The translations under genes and the position numbers were made by a program. A stretch of DNA of 64,000 bases from Lachnospiraceae bacterium. Lineage in GTDB: Bacteria > Bacillota > Clostridia > Lachnospirales > Lachnospiraceae. Positions 43,431 to 50,926 of this stretch are shown here, piece after piece (the stretch's first letter is position 1; each line of letters begins with the position of its first letter). The stretch lies in NCBI GenBank assembly GCA_017509985.1, contig JAFWOE010000050.1:29838-93837 (forward strand), in the 5' to 3' direction. The notes under the pieces are model-generated. The model made no database searches. It had not been told where the DNA came from and saw only the letters and a program-made list of their open reading frames with translations.

Positions 43431-45878
43431 TCAGATCGAATGCTCGGCGCGGGAGATAATGTCTTCCTGCATGGCCGGGGTCATGTCTACAAAGTAAGCA
43501 GAGAAGCCGGCGATACGAACGACCAGGTTGTGGTAATCTTCCGGATGGGCCTGAGCTTTTTTCAGGGTCTCGGCGTCCACTACGTTGTACTGAACTTCCA
43601 TGCCGCCCGACTTGAAGTAAGCCTTGGTGGCGTCTTCGAGCTTGGTGATACCGTCGCCCCGCTTGAGCGCGGTGGGATGGATCTTTAAGTTCAGCGCCAT
43701 GCCGTCCATGAAATGGGAGTGGTCAAAGGCGGTGGAGGACAGGAACACGGAAGTCGGCCCGCAGACGTCACGTCCCTGGCAGGGACTGGAGGCGTCGGCA
43801 ATGGGTTCTCCTGTGCGCCGGCCGTCCGGGGTGGCCCAGGTGATCTCGCCCTGTACTACGTGGTCGGAAGCACCGAAGGTGCCGCACTTGTAAACCTTTG
43901 CACGGGAAGTATAGAAGGCGCGGCAGATGTTGTAGTACAGATCGATGCAGTATTTCATCTCCGCGTCGGCGTAGGGATCCGCGTTGCCGTAGTGAGGCAC
44001 TTCATGCAGGATCCGCTGGCGAAGCATCTCATGTCCTTCCCAGTTCGAAAGGATGGCATCCAGATACTCCTGTTTGGAAACAAGTTTCTTATCGAAGATC
44101 ATGTATTTCAGCGCAGTAAGGCTGTCTGCCGTGGTAGCAAGACCTGTGGCAGTGCCTCCGAAAGAGTTGTATTTTGCTCCGCCTTCGGATACGTCTTTTC
44201 CGCTTTCCATACAGCCTTCCGTGGAAATGGAGAGGTTCGGGAAGGGGAACAGACGCGGGAATTCGTGTTCGGTGTAGTTGTTTAAGGTTGCAGACCAGGT
44301 CATCATCCAGGTGCAGATCTTTTCGAAGGCGTTTTTTACGTCATCCATGGAATCCATATCCGTAAGATAGCCGAAGCGTAAGTGCTCGGGCAGCTGGGCG
44401 CCGTTGATCGGGTTGACGCCGTTGTTCAGCGCCATGACAAGAGCGATCGCCCAGTAGATGCCGCTGTGGCCCATGGAGGAGCCGTTGGGAGCCGGGTAGT
44501 CGTTGCCGGAACCGGTGATCTCCTGGCAGCCGATGAAGGCAAAGTTTCTGGCGTCTTCCAGTGTAAAGCCCAGCTCACGCTGCAGGGCAGGAATGATGAC
44601 TTCGTCGTTCTGAAGCAGCGGAAGTCCTCCGACCTTCATGGATGTGGCCATGGCGCAGTCCCAGATCTCCTTCGGGGTATCCGGACCGGTACGCAAAGAA
44701 ACGGTGGGCTCGTGAAGCTGCAGCCGGCTCATGGCCTCAAGAACCATGAAGGAAACGGGATTGGTAGCATCTTTTCCGGTTTCCGGGATGCAGCCGCCGA
44801 TGGTGGTGTGCTGGCCGAGATGGCCGATGCCGGCGGTCTGGGACATCTTTCCGAAGCCTCCGCCGTAGAATGTGTTGATCTTAAGGAAGAAAGCGTCAAC
44901 AAGCTCCTGGGCCTGATCCAGGGTGATGGTCCCTTCTTCCAGTTCTTTTTTAAGGTAGGGCCAGGTATACTGGTCGAAACGTCCGAGGCTTGTGACGCCG
45001 GGGTCGTTGTCTACCTTCAGGAAGACGTTGTAAAGCATGACCTGCTGGAGGGCTTCCCAGAAGGTACGCGCGGGTTTTTCCGCGATCCAGTCCAGTCCTT
45101 CGGCCATCTTTTCCAGTTCCGCGGCCCGTTCGGGTGAGGCGGTTTTGGCCTTTTCCCGGGCCAGGTCGGCATAACGGCGCGTAAGGGTGGAAGCACCGTC
45201 ACAGGCGATCCTGGCGGCATCATAAAACATATACCTGCTCATATCGTCGCCCATGATATTGCCTTTATGTTCGTCGAGCCAGTCCTCGGCCTCTCTGCGG
45301 ATCGCGCCGTAGCCCTTTTTCAGGATATTCTGAAAACCGGGTGTTAAGTGACCGGGCGGCAGCATAAGAGGCCACCCTCCGATCTTGCCGTAGTCCGAAG
45401 CCTGCAGGGCAAAGAATTCTTTCGCGCCGGAAGGAAGCCATTCCTCCTGATCGAACGTGTTGAACTGATCCGCCATTTCCTTGCCGATCTCGCGCAGGCG
45501 TTTCAGATCCTTAGGAGAAACGGCCAGTTTCTGATGGGAATACAAAGGATCGTCGTCCGGTGCATGGTGAAGGCCGTCTTCTTCGATGGGCCACGTGTTC
45601 TCGATATCAACCACCAGCCATCTCAGTCCGTTTGATTCACCCCAGCTGCTGTGCCCCATATCCCCTACGAAATAATCTTCATCCAAAATGTCGATGGGCA
45701 TGCGGGAGATCACATAAAGCGACATATAGGGCTTCTGGACCATCGGCGGATAATGCCTGTATTTTTTCATGGCTTCCAGCTTGATCGAATCTTTCTCTGA
45801 GTCTCCGACGATCAGCCGGTCGCGGACCTTAACGCGCATCCGTTCAATACGGGGGGTTACATCTCTGAATTCGTACAT
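43431..45878 (-). CDS. Glycyl radical enzyme 1 (dehydratase/lyase type)
   Basis: An 815-residue glycyl radical enzyme. The thiyl-radical site is Cys451 with the general acid/base Glu453 (FIGCQEITGSGND), and the radical-bearing loop near the C-terminus is RIAGFSAYF with Gly791. The Cys-x-Glu pair excludes a pyruvate formate-lyase (Cys-Cys) and fits dehydratases and C-C, C-N or C-S lyases. The GCQE wording, with Gln in the middle, differs from the common GCVE, so the subtype is not one I can name. It has a sigma-A promoter and leader hairpin and is divergent from the activase gene. It must be oxygen-sensitive and activated by a radical SAM partner. Confidence 0.95.
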   Translation of the reverse strand: MYEFRDVTPRIERMRVKVRDRLIVGDSEKDSIKLEAMKKYRHYPPMVQKPYMSLYVISRMPIDILDEDYFVGDMGHSSWGESNGLRWLVVDIENTWPIEEDGLHHAPDDDPLYSHQKLAVSPKDLKRLREIGKEMADQFNTFDQEEWLPSGAKEFFALQASDYGKIGGWPLMLPPGHLTPGFQNILKKGYGAIRREAEDWLDEHKGNIMGDDMSRYMFYDAARIACDGASTLTRRYADLAREKAKTASPERAAELEKMAEGLDWIAEKPARTFWEALQQVMLYNVFLKVDNDPGVTSLGRFDQYTWPYLKKELEEGTITLDQAQELVDAFFLKINTFYGGGFGKMSQTAGIGHLGQHTTIGGCIPETGKDATNPVSFMVLEAMSRLQLHEPTVSLRTGPDTPKEIWDCAMATSMKVGGLPLLQNDEVIIPALQRELGFTLEDARNFAFIGCQEITGSGNDYPAPNGSSMGHSGIYWAIALVMALNNGVNPINGAQLPEHLRFGYLTDMDSMDDVKNAFEKICTWMMTWSATLNNYTEHEFPRLFPFPNLSISTEGCMESGKDVSEGGAKYNSFGGTATGLATTADSLTALKYMIFDKKLVSKQEYLDAILSNWEGHEMLRQRILHEVPHYGNADPYADAEMKYCIDLYYNICRAFYTSRAKVYKCGTFGASDHVVQGEITWATPDGRRTGEPIADASSPCQGRDVCGPTSVFLSSTAFDHSHFMDGMALNLKIHPTALKRGDGITKLEDATKAYFKSGGMEVQYNVVDAETLKKAQAHPEDYHNLVVRIAGFSAYFVDMTPAMQEDIISRAEHSI

Positions 45879-45919
45879 AAAACGATGTTCCTTTCACTTT
45901 TTATATCTTTGTTTTTCCG

Positions 45920-45948
45920 GCTTTCCTGCGCAAGGCAGGAGAAGCCTT
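45920..45948 (-). other. Hairpin in the GRE-1 5' leader
   Basis: Arms GGCTTnTCCTGC and GCAGGA-GAAGCC (one bulge) fall between the predicted GRE-1 transcription start and its ribosome site GAAAGGAA. The T run lies on the plus-strand side, so termination of GRE-1 transcripts is not expected. mRNA stabilisation is more likely. Confidence 0.45.
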
Positions 45949-45983
45949 TTTATTGACAAAAAATTATCAATCATTTAAAAATT

Positions 45984-46012
45984 AATATAACATTGCAACG
46001 GCGGATTGTAAA
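45984..46012 (-). promoter_or_regulatory. Promoter of GRE-1
   Basis: Minus strand TTTACA (46007-46012), 17 bases, TATATT (45984-45989), with TG one base upstream of the -10. It is back to back with the activase promoter. The two -35 boxes are 50 bases apart, enough for one shared regulator site. Confidence 0.65.
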
Positions 46013-46062
46013 CTGGAAGAGAAAAGAAACGAAGCTAAAGGGGTCGATTTTTTTAAAAAAAA

Positions 46063-46091
46063 TTGTACTTTTAAAGGCCCTATGTTATGAT
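46063..46091 (+). promoter_or_regulatory. Promoter of the activase/flavoenzyme operon
   Basis: TTGTAC (46063-46068), 17 bases, TATGAT (46086-46091), with TG one base before the -10 (extended -10). It gives a leader of about 50 bases before the activase ATG. Confidence 0.7.
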
Positions 46092-46145
46092 TCCGAATGA
46101 AGTAGATGTTAATAATCTGTGCTTAAAAATGGAGAGTAGTTTTTT

Positions 46146-47093
46146 ATGATTACAGGACGTTTATATGACATTCAGGGATTTTCCGTTCAGGACGGTCCCG
46201 GCATCCGTACAACGGCTTTTTTAAAGGGGTGTCCTCTTCGCTGCCCATGGTGCCACAGCCCGGAATCCCAGTCTTTTGCCAAGCAGTTAAGCTGGATGAA
46301 CATGCGCTGTCTGGGACTGGATGCCTGCAGCAGCCGCTGCATGAAAGCCTGCCCGAAAGATGCGATAGAAGTAGGGCCTAAAAAAATGGATATTGCCAGC
46401 GGCACAGAGGTCACGACCATCCATGTCAAGAGGGACCTGTGCGATGACTGCGGAAAATGTGCGGATGCCTGCTATGCGGAAGCGCTGACCCTTTGCGGCA
46501 AGGACTGGACCCCGGAGGACCTTATAGCGCGCCTGATGCAGGATAAGAATTTCTATGACAACTCCGGCGGCGGAGTAACGATTTCCGGCGGCGAACCGCT
46601 CTGCCAGATCGACTTTGTAGTAGAAGTGCTTAAAGGACTGAAGGCAAACGGGGTCCATACGGCCCTGGATACCACCGGTTTTGCACCTTGGGAGGCCCTG
46701 GAGAGGACGCTGCCTTACGTCGACCTCTATCTTTATGACCTTAAGCACATGGACAACGAAAAGCATAAGACGGTCGTAGCCGTGCCGAATAAGATCATTC
46801 ATGAAAATGCCTTAAAGCTGGCCGAGGCCGGAAAGGCTTTGCAGATCCGCATCCCGGTGATCCCGCGGTTCAACGAGGATGAGGAGAATATCCGCGCCAC
46901 CGCGGAATTCTGCGTGAAACTGGGCGATTCCGTCAAGATGGTCCAGCTTCTTCCCTATCATAACTTAGGTGTCATGAAATATCTGCGCATCAGCGACGGG
47001 AAGCCCGTAGAGGCGGTCCCGCCCAGCGATGAGAAGATGGAGCAGCTTCGAGAGCTTATGGCGTCCTACGGACTGAACGTAACCATTCATTAA
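46146..47093 (+). CDS. Glycyl radical enzyme-activating protein (radical SAM)
   Basis: A 315-residue radical SAM enzyme that abstracts hydrogen from the GRE glycine. The SAM cluster motif is GCPLRCPWCHSPE (C-x3-C-x2-C, about residues 29-36). Two inserted ferredoxin motifs follow (CSSRCMKACP and CDDCGKCADACY), then GGGVTISGGEPL. This is the three-cluster activase type used for glycerol dehydratase- and arylacetate-type GREs, not the short PFL activase. It is the only activase in the window, so it may serve both GREs. Ribosome site GGAGAG. Confidence 0.95.
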   Translation: MITGRLYDIQGFSVQDGPGIRTTAFLKGCPLRCPWCHSPESQSFAKQLSWMNMRCLGLDACSSRCMKACPKDAIEVGPKKMDIASGTEVTTIHVKRDLCDDCGKCADACYAEALTLCGKDWTPEDLIARLMQDKNFYDNSGGGVTISGGEPLCQIDFVVEVLKGLKANGVHTALDTTGFAPWEALERTLPYVDLYLYDLKHMDNEKHKTVVAVPNKIIHENALKLAEAGKALQIRIPVIPRFNEDEENIRATAEFCVKLGDSVKMVQLLPYHNLGVMKYLRISDGKPVEAVPPSDEKMEQLRELMASYGLNVTIH

Positions 47094-47102
47094 AATAATA
47101 CG

Positions 47103-47134
47103 GGGAGAGGGAAGCACGGGTGCTTTTCGTCTCC
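47103..47134 (+). other. Intercistronic hairpin between activase and flavoenzyme genes
   Basis: GGGGAG...CTCC outer and GAAGCAC / GTGCTTTTC inner pairing. No clean T tract follows. It may tune the level of activase relative to the downstream enzymes. Confidence 0.4.
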
Positions 47135-47175
47135 TCGAACTGCATATTACCATTATTTAAAGAAAGGAAATTGTT

Positions 47176-49200
47176 ATGGGATCAAAGTACAGCCATGTGT
47201 TTTCGCCGATCCGCATCCGCGGGATCGACTTTAAAAACCGTGTCACTCTTGCACCGCCTTCTCCGAACCTCGCCAGCGAGGACGGACTGGTAACTCATGA
47301 TTTTGTCGATTGGTTCCGCATGTTTGCAAGGGGAGGCGTATGCACCCTCTATGTCGGCAACTGTTCCATTGACATCACGGAATGCAAGGACGAGGCTTAC
47401 CAGCTGGATATGAATACAGACAGGGGGATCCTGCCGATGACCTGGTATGCCGACATGTGCAAGCAGTACGGCTGCCACGCTTCTTTGGAGATCAACCATA
47501 ACGGTGAGAATACGGCCTTCGAGACCGTCGGCCACGCTCCTTACAGTGCTTCACCCCGCATTTCCGACAACGAGCGTGAAAGAGCGAAGCAAAACGGCAG
47601 GGATCCGATCCCCTGCATTGAAATGACGAAAGAAAAGATCGACGAGACCGTTGAGAAATACGGTATGGCGGCCGAACGCATGAAGCGCGCCGGCATGGAC
47701 ATCGTTCTGGTTCACGGCGGCCACGGCAACCTGATCAGCCAGTTTACAAGCCCATTGTACAACCACCGTACCGACGAGTACGGCGGAAGCACCGAAAACC
47801 GTGCCCGCTTTGCGATCGAAGTATGCGATTCCATCCGCCGTCACTGCGGAGAGAACTTCGTAATCGAATTCCGTATCTCGGCCGACGAGATCGCCGAGGA
47901 AGGAATGCACTTTGAAGAAACGCTGGAGCTGATCGGCTATCTGAAGGACCATATCGATATCCTTCATGTTTCCGCCGGCCTGCACAGCGATTTCAACTTC
48001 GCTTACTTCCGCAACTGGTGCCAGAACTTCCTGATGGACCACTGCTTCAACGTCCATTATGCCAGAGACATCAAAAAACGCTATCCCGACCTTTTGGTCA
48101 ACACCGTCGGAAGCATCATGAGCCTGGATTATGCCGAAGAGATCATTGCCAACGGCTGGGCGGACTTTGTTTCCATGTGCCGTCCTTTGATGGCAGATCC
48201 GGATATGCCGAGAAAATATGCCGAGGACCGTCCGGAGGACCGCAGGCCCTGCATGCGCTGCAATGTCTGCACCAAGCACCTGTTCGTCCCCAAACCCATT
48301 TACTGCGCAGTCAACCCCATGTCCGGGATGACCAGCCAGCTGCCGGACGGCGTCGTGCCCGAGGCGCGGGTGAAAAAACGTGTTGCCATCATCGGCGGAG
48401 GCCCCGGCGGAATACAGGCCCTGCAGACGCTCCTCGACCGCGGCCACGACGTAACGATGTATGAAAAGAGCGGAGAGCTCGGCGGGAACGTGATCCCTGC
48501 GGCTGCGGCTCCTTTCAAGAACGATCTGGGTGATTATCTGAAATGGATGCGCCACACGGCCGACCAGTGCCGCGAGAGGGGCGCGAAGATCCTTTTGAAT
48601 ACGGAAGCGACAAAAGAACTGCTGGATGCGGAAAAATACGATGCAGTCGTTATCGCCGCGGGTTCGGACCCGATCGTACCCAAAGGAATTCCCGGCATCG
48701 ACAAGCCGAACGTGGCCTGGGCACCGGACGCCGAGATGGGCAAAGTTCCCGTCGGAGAGAATGTCGTGATCATCGGCGCCGGCTCGATCGGCATTGAAGC
48801 CGCCCTGGATTTCGTCCGGGCCGGCAAGAAGGTCACGGTAATTGAGATGTTCGATGAACAGAAGGCGACCGGAAACCTCTTCAACAGCATGTCCAATACC
48901 GCAGGCGAGTTTTTACGTCTTCTGAAAGAGGGAGGTGCCGTCATCCGCTACGCCACCGCGCTGACGGAGGTGCGTGATGACTGCGTGGTCTGCAAGGATC
49001 TTGCGACCGGATCGATTGAAGAGATCCCGGCGGACAACGTTCTTTTAGCAGTCGGCATGCGCCCGAGATTTGAGATCGTTGATGAGCTTCGTCACTCCTG
49101 TCCGGAGACCAGTGTTGCGATCGTAGGCGACTGCAACAATACTGCAGGACTGATCTCCGATGCGGTCAACCAGGCATTCCGTGCCTGCCTGCATATCTGA
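47176..49200 (+). CDS. Fe-S flavoenzyme of the old yellow enzyme / 2,4-dienoyl-CoA reductase type (2)
   Basis: A 674-residue enzyme with the same architecture as the one at 34356: FMN barrel (VHGGHGNLISQFTSPLYNHRTDEYGG), cluster motif PCMRCNVC...YCAVNP (C-x2-C-x2-C-x11-C), and C-terminal FAD/NAD(P)H domains (VAIIGGGPGGIQALQTL, VVIIGAGSIGIEAALDF). It should reduce an activated double bond, such as the unsaturated product of a GRE dehydration. It follows AAAGGAAA in the activase operon and precedes the flavoprotein gene by 21 bases. Confidence 0.93.
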   Translation: MGSKYSHVFSPIRIRGIDFKNRVTLAPPSPNLASEDGLVTHDFVDWFRMFARGGVCTLYVGNCSIDITECKDEAYQLDMNTDRGILPMTWYADMCKQYGCHASLEINHNGENTAFETVGHAPYSASPRISDNERERAKQNGRDPIPCIEMTKEKIDETVEKYGMAAERMKRAGMDIVLVHGGHGNLISQFTSPLYNHRTDEYGGSTENRARFAIEVCDSIRRHCGENFVIEFRISADEIAEEGMHFEETLELIGYLKDHIDILHVSAGLHSDFNFAYFRNWCQNFLMDHCFNVHYARDIKKRYPDLLVNTVGSIMSLDYAEEIIANGWADFVSMCRPLMADPDMPRKYAEDRPEDRRPCMRCNVCTKHLFVPKPIYCAVNPMSGMTSQLPDGVVPEARVKKRVAIIGGGPGGIQALQTLLDRGHDVTMYEKSGELGGNVIPAAAAPFKNDLGDYLKWMRHTADQCRERGAKILLNTEATKELLDAEKYDAVVIAAGSDPIVPKGIPGIDKPNVAWAPDAEMGKVPVGENVVIIGAGSIGIEAALDFVRAGKKVTVIEMFDEQKATGNLFNSMSNTAGEFLRLLKEGGAVIRYATALTEVRDDCVVCKDLATGSIEEIPADNVLLAVGMRPRFEIVDELRHSCPETSVAIVGDCNNTAGLISDAVNQAFRACLHI

Positions 49201-49221
49201 TTTATATAAAAGGAGTATTCC

Positions 49222-50766
49222 ATGCCTGAACTTGAAATGAAGTTTTATTCCAGACGCTCGCCTAAAAAGGGCTTCAGCTGGGAAACACCGCCCGAGCCCG
49301 TGCCGGAAAGTGATATCAATGAGACGGTAACGGCAGAAGTTCTGGTCATCGGCGGCGGCATCAGCGGCCTGGCAGCTTCTGCGCGCTGCGCGGACAAAGG
49401 CCTAGATGTGGTCACTCTGGATAAAAATGAAAAACTGTTTGCCCTGGCCGGACAGATCGCGGCCGTTAACAGCCGCATTATGGCAGACAAAGGCCTCTTC
49501 ATCGATACGAAGACCCTTGCCGCCGACTGGCTGAAGATGAGCGGAAGCCGCGTACAGGAGGAACTGCTGTGGCTCTTCATCAACCGCAGCGCCGAAGGCT
49601 TCCATTGGATGCTGGATCTGACAGAAGGTGAAGTGGAGGTCGAGGTCTACGAGGCTTATAAAGGGCCCATGTTCAGCGAGTATCCCGGCACCCATCATAT
49701 ATGGAAGAAAAAGGGCAGCAGCCGTTATGAGCATATCGGCGGCGGTTATCTCGCCTGTGAGATCCTGGAGAAAGCATTGCTTGAAAAAGGCGGCACGCTG
49801 CTACGCTCGACGACGGCCCTTTATCTGGAAAAGAACGACAAAGGTCGGGTCACCGGCTGCATCGCCAGATGCGCGGACGATAAATTCCGGCGCTTCCAGG
49901 GCACAAAGGGCGTGATCCTCGCTACGGGTGACGCCGGCGAAGACAGGGAAATGTTAGAGGCTTTCTGCCCGATCGGTGCCAGAGCGCCCGAGAAGTTCCC
50001 GAGGCCCGGCAACACCGGCGACGGACAGAAGATGGCCTACTGGGCTGGCGCGGCATTGGACAATCCGGAGTGGGCGCCGACGCTTCACGCTTTGGGCGGC
50101 TGCGGTTTTCAGGGCTTTTTCCTGCATGTCAACCGTCTGGGCAAACGCTTCATGAACGAGGATACATGGATGCAGGCCAAGAGCGTACGCTGCATGATGC
50201 AGCCGGGAGGCGACTATGCCTTCAGCGTTCTGGATGACAAATACCTCGATGAGATGGAAGAGCGCTTCGACGAACTCGGCGGACAGGGCATGATGCCCTT
50301 AAGCGAGGTCGGCGGTTCTTTCCGGAGGGACGACATGGCGAAATCCATGCAGCGCTATATAAAAAAGGGTAATGCTTTCTGTGCGGACACCCTTGACGAA
50401 CTGGCGGAAAAGATGGGCGTTCCGGCGGATAATCTGCGAAAGACCGTGGAACGGTACAATGAGATCGTGGCCGCGGGAGACGACGTGGACTTCGGCAAAC
50501 GTTCGCGCCTGCTGACAAGCATTGAGAAGCCCCCGTTCTATGCCCTGAAGTGGGGCCCCGTTCTTCTGGATGTTTTCGGAGGGGCGCAGGTCGATGTTAC
50601 ACTCAATGTCATCGATGCGGACAGCCGGCCGATTCCCGGACTGTATGCCGTAGGAAATGTTGCCGGAGGCATGTACGCCGTGGATTATCCCCTTTTACTC
50701 AACGGAAACAGCTACGGCCGTGCACTGGCTTATGCCATGCAGATCGCGGACGTTTTAAGTGAGTAA
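49222..50766 (+). CDS. Fumarate reductase-like FAD flavoprotein
   Basis: A 514-residue single-domain flavoprotein of the FAD_binding_2 family (soluble fumarate/urocanate reductase, ketosteroid dehydrogenase, BaiN-like). It has the Rossmann motif EVLVIGGGISGLAASARCADKG near residue 37, GVILATGDAGEDREM near residue 228, and the terminal YAVGNVAGGMYAVDYPLLLNG. A 30-residue polar N-terminal extension lacks a signal peptide. No haem or FMN domain is present, so electrons come from another protein, perhaps the flavoenzyme before it. A related protein is cut by the right edge of the window. Confidence 0.9.
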   Translation: MPELEMKFYSRRSPKKGFSWETPPEPVPESDINETVTAEVLVIGGGISGLAASARCADKGLDVVTLDKNEKLFALAGQIAAVNSRIMADKGLFIDTKTLAADWLKMSGSRVQEELLWLFINRSAEGFHWMLDLTEGEVEVEVYEAYKGPMFSEYPGTHHIWKKKGSSRYEHIGGGYLACEILEKALLEKGGTLLRSTTALYLEKNDKGRVTGCIARCADDKFRRFQGTKGVILATGDAGEDREMLEAFCPIGARAPEKFPRPGNTGDGQKMAYWAGAALDNPEWAPTLHALGGCGFQGFFLHVNRLGKRFMNEDTWMQAKSVRCMMQPGGDYAFSVLDDKYLDEMEERFDELGGQGMMPLSEVGGSFRRDDMAKSMQRYIKKGNAFCADTLDELAEKMGVPADNLRKTVERYNEIVAAGDDVDFGKRSRLLTSIEKPPFYALKWGPVLLDVFGGAQVDVTLNVIDADSRPIPGLYAVGNVAGGMYAVDYPLLLNGNSYGRALAYAMQIADVLSE

Positions 50767-50775
50767 GAACTTGTT

Positions 50776-50806
50776 TATTGTCAGATCCTTTCAGACAATA
50801 TATAAT
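50776..50806 (+). promoter_or_regulatory. Promoter of GRE-2 with an embedded operator-like palindrome
   Basis: TTGTCA (50778-50783), 17 bases, TATAAT (50801-50806). The inverted repeat TATTGTC-n11-GACAATA (50776-50800) fills the space between the -35 and -10 boxes, a typical repressor position. GRE-2 can thus be controlled apart from the operon before it. Confidence 0.7.
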
Positions 50807-50820
50807 TATCTGGATATGGA

Positions 50821-50868
50821 TATGAAACCGGCAGAAAATCAAGGCTGCCGGGATAAAGAAGTTTCATA
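50821..50868 (+). other. Nested stem-loop in the GRE-2 leader
   Basis: Outer arms TATGAAAC (50821-50828) and GTTTCATA (50861-50868) enclose inner arms CCGGCAG and CTGCCGG (50828-50834 and 50845-50851). The structure lies in the 5' untranslated region about 60 bases before the ribosome site. There is no T tract directly after it. Confidence 0.6.
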
Positions 50869-50926
50869 CAGGTAAATAACAGCTGCAAAGAAATATCGCA
50901 GCAGGTAATGAATAAGGAGGAGAATA

